A stretch of 64,000 nucleotides of DNA, from the NCBI RefSeq assembly GCF_047663525.1, contig NC_092606.1:8120501-8184500 (forward strand). Direction: 5' to 3'. Positions 35,890 to 49,336 of the stretch are shown here, one piece after another. Under the pieces are notes generated by a model. The model made no database searches. It was given only the letters and a program-made list of their open reading frames with translations, and was not told the origin of the DNA. The DNA is from Anas platyrhynchos. Its lineage: Eukaryota; Chordata; Aves; Anseriformes; Anatidae. Each line of letters begins with the position of its first letter. Position 1 is the stretch's first letter. A program made the translations under genes and the position numbers.

Positions 35890-37299
35890 GATAAAGGGAG
35901 CCCCTTATCCCGACTGTAACAAGACTATGCTCAGTGCTTATATTTTCAGGGAGGAAACCATTAAGTGGCAGTGCAAGCTCTTCATTTTTCATCTAGTGAA
36001 GCTAATCTGAGTCTTGCTATTACCTAGGATTCAGCTGTAGAAGGAGTGCAATGCTGGCAAACACTAAGAAAGGATGCTTGAGCCAGTGGTGTCAGTAGCT
36101 CACAGACACGAGAATTTGGAAAGGAACAACAGTATTTTTTTTTTGCTTGGGCACCTGTTACTGGCTCAGAATTCAAGAAGTGCTGCAGTGTGAACAAAAG
36201 CCGGGAGGACTAAAACTCACACACTTCAGAAACGAGCAATAGAAATCACTCTGCAGCGCGACGGCGAAGCCTGTGTAGTAGCATCTGGTTCTCTAATGTT
36301 GTCTTTCCCCTGTGCGATGGGCTTTCCTGCATCGTCAGCTACTTCCTGTTTGCTGCCTCTTATGCCAGTTGGCAGGATTTGTTCCTGAGTATTTTACATT
36401 TCAAGTGAAGTCTTATTATGTTTAATCATAGTATTTTTCTTCCTTGTGATGTAGATTTGCCAGATAGTTACTATCTTTGTTATTATGTGCAGATTTTCCT
36501 GTTTGCCTCTGAGATCCTCTTTTATGCCTGTTGATTTATTTTATCCCTAAAGCATCCAAGCATTCACAGTCAGTGAATATGGGCTTTATTACATGGAGTT
36601 AAGGTCCTCATAAATATTCAGTGCATTCTTAAGAATGTGATGATCTTATTAGTCCCTTGATCTCTGAGACTGTCAATATTAGAAGCTGTGTGGAGAAGCT
36701 TCTCTGGTCAAAGGGGTAGGAATTCTGTAATCATTCCTGCAGGACTTTTCAAATATCATGCCAAGCTATAATATGGTTAAATTCCATCAGTCACCTTGTT
36801 TTCAGATGTCCCTATTTATCATATATTTACTCTTTATTACTTCTCATTGACTGTACACCAGAAGCAGCTAAACTGCACACTAGGTAGCATGGTAGACTAC
36901 TAGGTTCAGTAGACATTGGTAAAAGACAGTGACTTTGCCATAACATGAAAGTCCTCAGCTCTTGCTTTATATCTTTAGAGAAGGTGACCCTGTGGTGCAG
37001 GGGAACTTACGACTGAAATATGGTGTGATAAAATGTTGCCTGAATCAAAGTTTGTAAAGATGTGAAGATCTTGAGGTACTTTATTATAAAGGTTCTGCTA
37101 ATAGATTTTAGGGTTTGTGACACCTATTCAGGAGATTCAGCGGGAAACCACAGTTTTATTTTACAGATAGAAATTAAGAACTTTGGAGATCAGAACTTTT
37201 GCTGAGTTGCTTGTTGGCATCATCATTGCTCTACGTGTACTAATTATAGGCAAGGACCCTGTAGTGCAGCTCCTGCTGAACAAGACAGTGCACCCACAG

Positions 37300-38299
37300 T
37301 ACTTATAATCCACATGCATCAGTGTTTTGGGCTTAGGTGGCAAGGTTTTGGTAGCAGGGGAGCTGCGGGGCTGGCATCTGTGAGCAGAGCCCAGCAGCTG
37401 CCCCATGTCAGATCAGAGCCAGATCCAAAAGGGACCTGCTGCTGGCCAGAGCCAAGCCTGTAAGAGATGCTGGTTGTGCCTCTGGGAGAGCAAAAAGGGA
37501 AAAACCTGCTGCATGACAGCAGCTGGGAGAGAGGAGTGAGAGCACGTAGAGAGCCAGCCCTGCAGCCCCCAAGGTGAGGGCAGGAGGTGCTCCAGGCAGG
37601 CAGCAGCAGTTCCCCTGCGGCCTGTGGAGAGGCCCCTGGTGGAGCAGGCTGTCCCCCTGCAGCCCATGGGTCCCACATGGAGCAGATCTCCATGCTGCAG
37701 CCCATGGAGGAGCCCCTGATGGAGCAGGTGGATGTGGCCTGGAGGAGGCTGCGGCCCATGGAGAGCCCCTGCAGGAGCAGGCCCCGGGGCAGAGCTGCAG
37801 CCCGTGGAGAGGAGCCCACGCAGGAGCAGCGGGTCTGGGGGGAGATGCAACCCATGGGGGACCCATGCTGGAGCAGTTTGCTTCTGAAGGATGGATCCAG
37901 ACCCCTGTGGGAGCAGGTTTTGAAGAGCTGCTGCCTGTGGGAAGCCCCTGGACCCCACGTGGAGCAGGGGCAGAGTGAGGATGAAGGAGTGGCAGAAACG
38001 AAGCATAAGGGACTCACCTCAGCCCCCATTCCCCAGCGCTGCCTGGGGGGAAGCAATGGTGAGGGTGGGTGGTGGAGAGGTGCTCTTAGTTCTCACTGCT
38101 CTACTCTGTTATCTGTAGGCAATAAATTGCATTAATCTCCCTTATGCTGAGTCTGGTCTGCCCATGATGGTAATTGGCGAGTGATCTCCCTGTCTTTATC
38201 TCAGCCTCTGAGCTTTCTTTTCATCATAGCTTCTCCCCTTGTTCTGTAGAGGAGGGGCAGCGGTGGAGCTTAGCTAGCTATCGGTGTGAAGCCACCACA
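37300..38299 (+). mobile_element. Solo LTR of an avian endogenous retrovirus-like element
   Basis: This is about 1 kb closely resembling a repetitive avian LTR class I know from bird genomes. It has an opening GGGCTTAGGTGG region, then a Gly/Glu-like GGAGCAG array, a polyadenylation signal AATAAA at 38121-38126, then GATGGTAATTGGCGAGTGATCT and a GAGGAGGGGCAG stretch, ending near CCACCACA. The AATAAA and array orientation put it on the + strand, sense to SPNS2. No gag, pol or env remnant lies on either side, so it is a solitary LTR left by recombination. The 5' boundary is approximate and no target-site duplication is clear. Substitutions throughout suggest it is old. The family name should be set by database comparison. 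Confidence 0.8.
37641..37967 (+). repeat. Degenerate tandem array inside the LTR
   Basis: GGAGCAG recurs eight times, at 37641, 37679, 37721, 37774, 37823, 37870, 37910 and 37961, with spacings of 38-53 bp. Most units also contain a C-A/G-TGGAGAG-type block (CCCATGGAG, CCCGTGGAG, CCCATGGGG). The array is part of the LTR. Because it lacks stops it produces long chance open frames on both strands. Confidence 0.8.
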
Positions 38300-41200
38300 G
38301 TCAAGAGATACCAGAGGGCTGTAGGCCACAGAGCCTGAGGGAAATGAGACACCGGAGAGGTTAGTGTAAGGAGCCCCAGCAGAGAAGCTGGTATGTCCTT
38401 CTGTAGGCAGCACAGCCAGAAACTGGGGAGGGATTCGAGGGAAGGCAACGGAAACAATCAGCAGGTGTCTGCAGGCAACATCTACCAAACATGATGAGCA
38501 TCATAGCAAAAAGCATGAACGTGCCATGGGAAATGGGAGATGGAGGATGACATCTTTCTCTCTAGTTGAGTTCTCTGGAAATTGGTGCTGTGGATGTAGG
38601 GTGTTAGGTGTTTCAGAGAAAAAAATAATGAATGTTCAAAATCAGTTCTACGCAGGACCTATGAAATGCCTTAGGGGCCATGGAAGTTAATGGGAGTTGA
38701 GCAGGATGGGCTTGGGCTCAGAGCCCAAAGAGATGCAGTGATGTGAACAACTCCTGGTTTCTAGAGAGGTTTGGGTATAGAAGGTGGCACGGGCTTCTCA
38801 TGAAAACTGTATTCTTGGTGAACTGGTCTGAATTTCTTGGTCTGAAAGTCAAGAAGCACATCTGAGACAGGTACGGGCAAAACAAAAGCAAAAGCTTGAC
38901 AGCGAAGTAAAACCAAGCCCCTTAGTTCTGATTTATGACTTCTAGAAAACCTCCCTTTGAGTTTGGTACTATTAAAATAGCTTGGCATGCTATTTATAGA
39001 CTGAACGAGTACTGTACTTAGAATTGGCGTGTGCAGTAGGCATCTCATACACACATTTTCTTTTTTTTTTGACACGTTTGCTTGCATTGTTGTTTTGTGG
39101 GTGTTTGTCTTGTGTAACCCAGCTATTTCTGTAGGGTTGCAGAGAGAGGAAGTGAAAGGGAGGGAACACGAGTTTCCCTGCTTTTGGTTTTACAGCAGTA
39201 TAAATAATCAGGAAAGTGAGAATATAAGGGATCCCGGATGGGCTGTGGGATCCTTCACTTCACAAAGCAACAGGTCATTGCTTTGGACCTGTTCCCAGTC
39301 AGGAGAGGCTGAAGGTTTCTTCTGGAGGGCTCTGTGCTGGTTTCTTCCCTTCTCTTCATGATGCGCTGTGTTTCATGAAAGCCTCCACACAAGACAACCA
39401 GCATGTTGTCTCTCAAAATATAGAACTGCAACAACAAACAAGGTGGTGAGGGTGATGTTTCAGCTCCCACCTGTACTTTGCTTTTGAGGGAACACGTGTC
39501 AGTCACCCCTCTGCAGAACTGCAGATTTTCTGTCACAACTGAAAGTCCCAGAACAACTTTCCCTGAAGGGAAGGGACAGAAAGAAAACAGACAGAAGAAA
39601 AACTCAGCTTTATGCCTCGCCATACCTGAATGCAGCGGTATGAATATGCCATGCTTGTGTTGTTGGTGAACAGAATCTTTTTTTATTTTTTTTTTTAATA
39701 TCTTTCCTATGCTTCTGCTTGTGGCCAGCAGCTGCAGTGGCTGATCAGAGTAGTGCAGGGAGAAGATCGGGGCTATACAGAGCAAAGCTGCAGTAGCAGC
39801 TTGGAGCTTGGCTGGCAGAATGAGAGAAGCACATGGTGGAATGAAAATCCCTTCAGCCTTGGCATGTGATGGTGTTTCTTTATTTTTATTTTAAGGCTGC
39901 GTTGAGCCAAAACTGCTCTAATCCATTTTATTCCTTGTTCAGGCTTTTGCCCATAATTAAGTAAATAACAGAACACAGTTAATTATTTCTGTTTCATAGC
40001 TTTCAATTTTCTTGAGTCGCATTAGAAACACATCGTTACTGCCGTAGAATGTGAGCCCTGTGCTCGTGGCGACATGGAAAACAACAAGAGTGGATGAGCT
40101 GACAGGTGACAGGACTTGGGGCTGTGTGGAGCCTGCAGGGCTTGAATTAAACTTACCTGCAGGTTTGCTTTGATTCCTGTGGCTGTCCTGTGATCTGCAC
40201 TCTGCATATTTTCATTCCAGAGAGGAGATCCTTTGGGAGAGACTACCAACAAAGCAGTGCAGATCCCAAAAAGGGGGGGGTCATGCCCTGTTTGGTACAT
40301 GCAATTTTTGCTTTCTTCTGTCTGTCACCTCTTTATTTCATGATCTGGGCCTGTGTTGTGGTGATGACCTTGGATGTTGTGCATTTATGCTGGTGTATAG
40401 AGTTGCTTTAGTGCAGTTTTTCTACCAGGTGTGCAGTTTGGGAAGCTTAGGAACAGCTGTTTGCTCTTGCTGTATTCCTCTTCAGTGAGAATTTTTTTTT
40501 TTTTTTTTAATTTGAATATGTGTGACTATAACAGGATATTGGTGCTTTTTTTTTTTTTTTTTGCCTTTTTTTTTTTTTTTTTCTCCCCAACAAGGTACTA
40601 GATTCTCCATTTTATATTGCTGTTAGCGTTGGGTTGTCTTCTCCAACAGACCCATATTTCATATTGCAACCCATATCCCAGCTGGACCCCTGCAGCGTGA
40701 GGAGCTAAATACCCTGACGTGGCACCAGCCGACCAAGCTCCGCTGCCGTCCAGTAATAATTTAAGTAATTGGGCAGCTCGGGGTGGGGAGTGCTGGTTCT
40801 GGGACACTCGCTCAGGACTGCTTGAGGTGTGTAGGGCAGGGACTAATTTTGTGCAGTTCCAAGCATACTGTCAGTGCTAAATAATAATTAATATAGAATT
40901 GCAACACTATTAATAAATATCACCTGTGTAGGTTAGGAAACAAACTTTGCAATAAAGAAAAATGATTTCTTCATTATTTTTTGTTCCTGACACACCAATG
41001 CGGTTCCTAAAGAGCTGTCATTGCGTGTGTTTGTGTGTTAAGCTATTAGAGCTCAAATACTGCTGCAGCTATATGACTGTCAAAACACCTATAATGGTCT
41101 TGTTATTCCATCCAGCAGCCAGAAATGCTGACTAACTTTCAGGATAACAATCTTTTATATATTCAGGAAACAAAATACCCACGGGCCACTGGTGACTGAC

Positions 41201-44200
41201 AGCTACAGTGCTCTGATTAGAGCTGACAGTTCCTGATCAGCTCTGTCTTGGATGTGTTAGTCTCTTTTCTGATGGGGAAGGGAAGGACAAAAGCAATGCA
41301 TTGTGATAGAATCAGGAGATAAGATTTTTTTTTTATTTTTATTTTTCCCTTTGCAATTTTAAAGGAATTTGTGACTCAGAACTACCAAACATAGTACCCA
41401 GGTAATAGTGCTTGGAAGAGCAACCACTGATCTCTCCGTGATGGCTTTCCCATAATGGGGTATGGAAAATACTAAGGTGCCAATTTCCAGTTGTTGATTT
41501 TAGCTGTAACAACAATGTGCTGCGATTCCTGAGCTTCTGATGATGGGCAATTAAGCAATGGCCACTGAACAGTGTGGGGTTTTTTTGTTTGTTTTCTTCC
41601 AAACAGTATTAATACAAAGGAGAAAATGATTTTCCCCCTAAATGAGAGGAATCCCACTGTTGTGTTCACTTGTGCTTGCATGCAATCTGCATAAACAATC
41701 TCATAATCCCTAATAAAAAACCTGGAGTCATGGGTCACAGCGTGATGTTGGGTGATAGCTCTGGGCAAAGGTTGGGCACTTGCCCACTAGCCCTCTCTGC
41801 CCTTTCATCGGGCCTTTTTCCCCAACAGCATTCCTTAGCTGTTGAGGGAATAACAAACTTCATTTCATTTACCAATGTGTTCATTTAATTTGCATTTTTA
41901 TATGCTTGCAGATGCTGGATGCTCACAAGCACTGTGCAGCATTATTCCTCATGTGCTGCGGTGCGCTTGCCAGCTCTGTGGTGCACTTTGAACTGTTCAG
42001 AAGCACTGAAAAGCACTGAAATGCATTCGATAGATGTAAGATATAATATATCAAATAATGAGTTTACTGCGCTTCCCTATTTCATTACAACAGTGGCTTG
42101 GTAACAGCTAAAACTTAGTCGCTCATCATTTCCTTCAGAAAACCTGTATTTGGATTTAGGCATAAATTGCACCTCTTGCATGTGGGCAAATTCCAGCTTG
42201 GCATAAAGGACGTCATGTGCAGCTATTTTCTGAGTTAGGTAAGTGCCTGGTTTTGTAAGCTAGTGCACTGTTTGAGACTTGCACCAACACCCATGAAGCT
42301 GGGTGGACCTTTCGCTACTTACTGAAATAAATTTTGTCTCCAAGTTGTTGGGGTTGGAGGCATCTTTCTCAAAGAAATAAACCTGTAAGTCCCAGCAGTT
42401 AGAGGTGCTGTGCAAGGGGAACAGCTGCTCTTCTTGGAGCTCACTTCTAGCCCAAACACATTTGTTGAGTCATTGCATGTGGCCCTTCCACAGGGTCTGA
42501 GTCTCTCATGCCATGCTTAAGTGAAATGTTTTTGTTTTTGATTTTGTTTTGTAACAGTTTTTGAAAGCTCTTTTGCTAAAACAGTTTTCCAAGAAGGATT
42601 AAAATTACCTTTATCATTAAAGGTGTGCTAAGATGCATGTGAAATTAAGGCCTTTTTTGGCAGCTATTTATGGTGCAGTTGGTGAATTTTGTTACTAAGC
42701 CTCCAAAACTATCAGTTTTTTGGACCACGGCTTGAGAGGGATTGCAGCAGTAGCTGAAGAACATGGAGATGAATCCTTTCTGCTCTGCTCTTCATTGTTC
42801 TTGTTAAACTTGTTTTTTCTCTCCCTATTCAGCAATGCTTCTGTATTCATAATAACTTTCAAAATCATGTTAAAATATATATAATGGTATAAATGTCAAA
42901 AACTGAGTGCCTGATCGCAAGCTTACATTTGCCTCAAAAATGTACACTTAAATCACTTGCATCACTGAAAGCCACTTTACTTCCTCAGAACAAATTAGCA
43001 GTAGAGCTGTGTTAGCACCTGGCTTCTTGAATAAAAAGGCAAGTTCTGTGAGTGGCTGGAAAGAGGTTTCTAGCTGTAAGCACACCTAATACAGTCTGAA
43101 TTAGGATTTAACCTGCTTGATTTAGATATTTATTTGAGCTTTATTACACTCTCCCTTCACATTTTCCATGTGAATATGAAATATGTTCATCACCATTTAG
43201 TAATTACTGGACTCAGTAACCGGACAATATTTGTTTTTATTCACTCCAAGACTTGTGCAACGGAGCTGTAAGCTGTTTCAGTCTTGAGTGGGAGAGATTT
43301 CTTATGCAACCACTGTCTGTAGTGAGAGAAGAGTGTGCGGAACAAGCAGAGCCTTGGGAGAGCTCAGTCTGGCTGCCTGGCCATGGACACTCAGCCCCCG
43401 GGCTTTGCCTGGCTGCCAGAAGCCAACAGGTAGGATTGGTCGTGGTGCAGACATCACAAGTTAGTAGACTGAAATCACTGATCCCATAATTCAGCTGTTT
43501 CTAAATTTCATCAATCACACTTCTGGCTGCCAAAACAAATGTTTTTCAGCCTTTCATTTTTCCTGGTAGATTAAAACAAAGACATATTTTTTTTTTTTTT
43601 TAAATGCATGAATTTTGCTGTAGCAAAGGAAAATGGTGAGAGGAAACTACCAGCAGCACTGGTTTTCCACCATTTTCAGTTCTTTCCTATGCATGAATAA
43701 GGCTTGCTTTCACATTTTTTTTTAACATATTTTTTATTTTTCATCAATGGCATTGACATCATATAGAGGATTACTGTTTGCAGCTTCCAGTTGAACACAT
43801 TGACTCCATTTTCCTTTGCTGGTGTTGAGTTGTAAAGGCAAGAGACCTAAAATATAGACATTACAGTCATGCAGAAAGTTTCTATTTAAAAAAACTTATA
43901 AAACTAAGTATGGTGGTTCTAAAATATACTTGCTCTTTTATAATTACACACTTTAGATATTAATACATGTAATTTTGAAAGTGTAATTTAGACTCCGGTA
44001 GGTAGCATCACGACGATTTTAAGGTAGGTTTAAAAAAAAAAAAGTGCCTAAATATCTTGACAAGAGCAATTTTCTTCTTTAGGATCTTCCTGGGTTTAGT
44101 ATGGAGGACCGGATCCTAGACTGTGGTGAGGTTTTTTTGTTTTTGTTTTTAATTTTGAGCCAGGACAGCAGAGGCTGAATTGATCCGTCTCTTAAAGAAA

Positions 44201-45334
44201 CAGCCTCAGGGTGCTCCCGTAGGATTTCAGGACTGGAGGGAAGCAAGAGCACACTTTGGGTACATGCAGTTGGCCAGTTACAGCTCAAAAAGAGGCTTGT
44301 GGCAGCTCTTAAAAAGCCAGTTAATAAAAGAGTTGCTAGCAAGTGTTATGGACAAAGCGTGTCAGTCTGTGCGTGTGCTGGTGTGCTCACAACCAGACTC
44401 CAGACTCCCCTGCTCTGTATTTCTCTGAAAACATTAGTTTCCCTTTAAATCTGGGATAGTGTCTTTCCAGTCAAAATTGCTATGTGGCATGTGGTTTGCT
44501 GAGGGGAAAGCAAGTAATTTGTTGTCTACCGGGCGATCGTGCCATGTCAGCTGTCTGATCCCCCTGTAATTTCGCTGTGGACCACTGCTCAGATCCCCTG
44601 CTGCTGAGCATGCAGCTGCATGAGCCCTTTACGTTCAGCATGGGTGCTTGGAGGGTCCTCACTCTTTATTTCCTTCTTTCCCTCCCCCAGGCTGTCACTT
44701 GTGTGTAATCAAATTAAGCAGTGGCACCAGCCCCAGCAGAGAAGAGCCCCTCTGTTAGAAGGCAGGCAGTCCCTTTAGAGTTTGCTCGTAGATTTCATCA
44801 TTTGCACCTGCCTTTACTGGCTACTGATCCGACCTTGCCTGCCAGCAGCCTGTGCTGATAAGTGGTCCCTGTTCCTTCTGTCTCAATTAAGAGTTTTAAG
44901 GAGACTTCTTTACTTGCCAGTCTCCTAAAGCTTGTCTTTGTCCACAAACACGCTGCATTATATTTTTACAGGGTCCAGTTGAACAGTGCTTTCAGCGCAT
45001 GTAAGGAACACTAGAAAGGGCACTGTTAGAGGTTTCTGTTAAATACATAAAGAGCGGCAGCAGCCCAAATCACCAGCGACTGGTGTCAAGCGATAGCTGT
45101 GTGAGGATGCTGGGTGATCTGGGGCAGTCATTCGTGGCACGCTGCAGGTTTTTATTTGAAATTCTCTGTAAGTTGTAAGGCCTGGCTTGCTGTCTCTAGA
45201 CATTGTGGGCCTAGGGCTGCTGTCCCTGCCTGGACAGGGCCCCGTGGGCCAGACACACTTCTGCCTTGGCAGCAGCCGATGGGTGTGAAATGGCCTTTGG
45301 GCTGTGTGATGGGGGAAATCAGGCTGTGACAGGG
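38300..45334. other. Intronic DNA without recognised element
   Basis: Mostly unique AT-rich sequence with T-rich tracts near 39060, 40500 and 41330. Short open frames occur on both strands with no recognisable product. A 10-bp unit AAGCACTGAA is doubled near 42001. Confidence 0.5.
40492..40582. repeat. Clustered poly-T tracts in intron 1
   Basis: Three long T runs (about 17-18 T each, the last two separated by GCC) fall within 90 bp. They make this a strongly asymmetric T-rich block. Confidence 0.9.
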
Positions 45335-45567
45335 GAAATTCAGGCTGGATATCAGGAAGAAGTTCTTCACCTAGAGGGTTGTCGCCCACTGGAACAGGCT
45401 CCCCAGGGACGCAGTCATGGCACCAGGCCTGTCGGAGTTTAAGAGGTGTTTGGACTGTGCACTTAGTCACATGGTCTGAATTTTTGGATAGACCTGTGTG
45501 GTGCCAGGGGTTGGACTCAATCCTTGTGGGTCCCTTCCGACTGGGGATATTCTGTGATGCTGTGACT
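45335..45567 (+). mobile_element. CR1 LINE, 5'-truncated 3' end
   Basis: Diagnostic CR1 3' segments appear in order: GGCTGGATATCAGGAAGAAG with TTCTTCAC, then CCCACTGGAACAGGCTCCCCAGG, then GGGTTGGACTCAATCCTTGTGGGTCCCTTCC, then a tail of imperfect TTCTGTGATGCTGTGA units. Avian CR1 copies typically end in such short direct repeats instead of a poly-A tail. No reverse transcriptase coding sequence remains. The orientation is sense to SPNS2. A near-duplicate of GGGGAAATCAGGCTG lies just before it (45312-45326) and again at its edge (45332-45347). Confidence 0.9.
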
Positions 45568-46808
45568 GCACAGGTCCTTCTGTCCTGCCCCTCACTGCCT
45601 GAGGCAGCCCTTGGAGCCCCAGCAGCCATCACTTTCTCAATGTTGAAGTTGAAAACCATTTCCTCCACCATCACCTACAGGTGTTTCCCTATGTTATGAA
45701 GCCATCTCGTTTTAATATCTTTCATTGCAAAGTATTCACTTCTTTCTATCCAGCACTTCTTGGCTCCACACAGCCTGTGTCCGCTCTTTTTCTCTCATTA
45801 AAATCATGAACTCAGCACCGTGTGGAGGAACTTTCTGAGGGGCCTGCTCAGCAGACTGCAGCAGTTGGTTTATGTTGGGGTTTGCTACTGCAGCCCCCTC
45901 ACCAGGAATAATTTTGCTGCTATGCTTTCATTTGGGTGATGGATATTGCAAATTCCTCTGGGGGGGATGCAGAGGTACCTGTGCCCCCAGAGAGGGAACC
46001 TCTGTGCCAGAGCTGGAGCGTACTGTGGGGCTTGCCGCCTTGTTTCTGCTATTGCGTGTTAAAAGCATGAGTCTAGCTGCTAAATACCTCCCCTTGGTGA
46101 TTGCTAAATGTAGTTCCTTATGTATAAGCAAGCTCAAACAATAGAAAATATATGAAATATGAGCCCTTTCTTTGTGCTCGGGTGGGAACATTCATCTCGC
46201 TTTGGTGAGGAACGTTCACCTCACGTTTCCGAACATTGTGTTCAGCAGATGAGCCGCTTCCTCCTCCTCCTTCAGCTTTTGGTTTCTCCTTGGAGAAAGG
46301 GCTGAGAGGCAGTGCTAAGATGGACTGTTAGAGTAATTATGGAAAGGAGCGGGCATAGTTTTAAAGATGCTGTTGTGTGATTTCATTGTTACTGGATGGA
46401 GGAGGGGAAGATTGGTGTGGTCTTTGTTTTCACACAGTGTGGTCTACTGACATGTAGATGAGCAAGAGTCACCCTGGGAAAGAGTTGCCTTCAGACTCTA
46501 GCCGTGTCCCCAGCTGGAGAGAAGAGCCATCATACAAGGAAACCTGAAATATGTTTATATCCCACAGCTGGCATCCTTCTCTCAAGCTGAGCACTTACAA
46601 AGATTACAGAAATTTTCATGTTGTCTTTGCTGCGTGACTCTGTCGCTGCATTAAATTTGCTGAGAGGAACCTCCTTGTACGCACATGGGCATAATTTCAC
46701 ACAACCTAAGGCAATGAGATTAAATTACGGAGAAACTTGTTTTCTAAACAGTTGCTCTCAGCCCAGTTTCGCAGAGACTTTAATAAGACAAACAACAAAT
46801 AGAAAAAC

Positions 46809-46836
46809 TTTTTTTTTTTTTTTAAAAAAAAAAAAA
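46809..46836. repeat. T15-A13 self-complementary tract
   Basis: Fifteen T are followed at once by thirteen A, giving a perfect inverted homopolymer that can fold on itself. Confidence 0.9.
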
Positions 46837-48994
46837 ACCCTTAAAATAGAGATGAGGTTAAAAGGAGACTATCTAATTTTGTTTGCATTGTGGTCCTAAT
46901 TTGTCGCTCCTGGTGACTTGAATTCCTCACAAATTGCTGGTTTGTCTGCAGATCTGTAATTCCCAAATGCTGTAATTTTGCCCTTAGAAATGTTGGCCAC
47001 TGGTAGCTCTTTCTGAGTTGGAATTTTGAATGACTTAAATTCCCCTGCATGGTCTTTTTCTGTTTAACCTAGGTGGAGACTTTTGCCTCCTGAGGAGTGG
47101 GAGGTATAGGAGGTACCCCCTGTATGTCTAAAGAAGGTGCTTACATTGCCTGTTGGCTGGAGGAGAGGACTGTGTTTTTAGTGCTGTGGGCAGCCAGCAG
47201 AAGAGCAGGCTAGAGAACCAGGCTGTCCTGGTGTAGGACACTTCAAAATGTGAGATCAAATGCTACCGCTGTGCAAAATCCAGGGCTTTCCCAAATGCTC
47301 TGCGCTTCAACTCCTACCAGCTAGTGAAAGGCTCACATTCTGCTGTAAGCCTTCGGCTGGTTTGAAAGCACTAGCTGCATATTTTGAGTTTCAGCTAGCA
47401 CCCAGTCCCTTATTCTAAGCCATATGTTTAATTGTTGTGACATAAACTGAAAGAATACATCATTTATTGTAATGCCTGAAAATTTGAAATACTGAGATGA
47501 AAGGAGAGATGGATCTGAGTTGCACTTTCATCTGGTTTTCATCATTTGAGTTGGTTTTCATCTCTATTTTTTTTTTTATTTTATTTTTTAAGAGCACTGA
47601 GAAATGAAACCTTATTTGTAGTTTGTTTTTTACATTAAGATTATCCTCTGGGCTTCCCCATGATAAACTGTTGTTAAAATGATAGCCTTAGTATGGATGT
47701 CTCAGGAAAGAGGACATGACAAATAAATGCTGTCAACAAAACCAGATTTTTCAAGAGCTTGTGATGTAACCTAAGCTGTGGATGAAGGTCTGTCTTGAAG
47801 GACAGAGATACTTCAAGTTCTAGATAGTTTGATTTAGATATCTTGATATTCCTGCCCAGCTCTGTATTGGAGTTTTGATGCCTACTAAAGTAGTTACGGA
47901 AGCTTCTTAAATCTGAAGTGCCTGGGGAAATCCTTTTGGTTATACACTAATTATGTATCATTTCCAGTTAGAAATTGCAATTAAGGGCTCTGTCGTGCTC
48001 TGTTCTGTGCAGACGAGTTATGACAATGAGGGTTGGGAGGCCTGAGCTGTCTGCATACGACATGCATCATCTGTGCAATGGGCACCAATTCTTTCACTGC
48101 TCTTTCCTTCTGTGCAATAGGCATAGCCTCTACCAATAAGGCTGACCTCTGTTATCTGTGCTTCTGAACAAATTAATGAGGTTCTAGATGGTTTAATATG
48201 TAGCAGCACAGCGGGCCTTTGCAGTTTGCAGGATGCTTATGGGGTGCAGCAGCAGAAATAGCGCTGCAGGCGCTTCTGTGCAGTCAGTGTACAGCAAGAA
48301 AGCAAAACCACATTGTGTAATTTTATGAAAGAGAAGTGTGTAATTTAAGCAAAATGCTTTACTTGATAGGCTGCAAGCATTTATTTTTCAAACATGCCAT
48401 GAAATGTTAGTAGTGGGTATGTATCAAAACGTTTGATTGTGAAGGAGGAATGTTTATTTTGGGTTGAAAAGTTTTAGAAAGGAAATTATACTCATATCTT
48501 CATCAAAGTTGAGTAATGGGAAGATGGTTTGTAAGGAAAACAGCTGGGCTGAAATCTGTTCATGTTAGCGTGAATAAAGGGCAGTTGCACAGTGTTTCTG
48601 CTCTGTGACTGGGATCAGGATTTGACTCCCTTTTTCCTGTGTGAGAAAAAGAGTAAGTTGAAAAAGGAACAGAGAGCTCAAGCTAGGTTTCTGACACTGC
48701 CACGAAGCATTGCTGCTTGCATTACACAGAGTGGATCCTATTGCAGCAGTCACTGTGCATTTTTTCACTGCTGGACCTCTGAAAGTGGTGCTGGAAGTAA
48801 GATTGCAGATAGACAATGGAGAGGGGACTCAGCCAGGGGACTTAAGCATGAACATGTAAAAACCACAGGCAGCCGCTGTCCCAGAGCATGGCCATCCTGC
48901 AGACCTGCAGCATGCGCCTGGGTAGCTGGGCACAGCCTCTCCAGCTCTGCTTTCCCACCTGGTGCAGCAAGGCTGCCAAGAACTCCACAAATTG

Positions 48995-49336
48995 GAGCCC
49001 CCAGCACAAGAAAGACAGGGGCATAGTAGAATGAGTCCAGCGGGAGCCACAAAGGTGATCAAGAGGCTGGAGCACCTCTTTTATGAAGGGAGTTGGGGTT
49101 ATTCAGCCTGGAGAAGAGAAGGAAGACCTCCTCTGAAAGGCCACAATGGGGCTTATTTTTTTTATAAATAAGGTGGAGGGTGACTTTTTACATGGGCAGA
49201 TGGTGCTCAAGGCCAGGCTGGATGGGGTTTTGGGCAGCCTGGGCTAGTGGGAAGTGTCCCTGCTCATGGCAGGGCCTGGAATTAGGTGATCTTGAAGGTC
49301 CCTTCCAAGCCAAACCAGTCTGTGATTCTATGATTA
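48995..49336 (+). mobile_element. CR1 LINE, 5'-truncated and internally deleted
   Basis: The fragment opens with CCCAGCACAAGAAAGACAGG and a GATCAAGAGGCTGGAGCACC block. It continues with TTGGGGTTATTCAGCCTGG and AGAAGAGAAGG, then GGTGCTCAAGGCCAGGCTGG, and ends with GATCTTGAAGGTCCCTTCC and a GTGATTCTATGATT tail. Between about 49160 and 49205 the usual central block, including the GGAACAGG segment, is missing, so this copy has an internal deletion. The orientation is + and it lies in SPNS2 intron 1. Confidence 0.92.

Noticed and set aside
37319..38056. Overlapping minus-strand frames of 152-245 codons
   Set aside because: They arise from the stop-poor tandem array of the solo LTR and are antisense to its polyadenylation signal. 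No retroviral or cellular domain is visible.
45039..45674. 211-codon minus-strand frame
   Set aside because: It runs antisense through the CR1 fragment at 45335-45567 and has no recognisable domain.
48592..49075. Overlapping frames on both strands around 48600-49075
   Set aside because: They run into the CR1 copy and contradict each other by strand. No splice sites or domains support coding.
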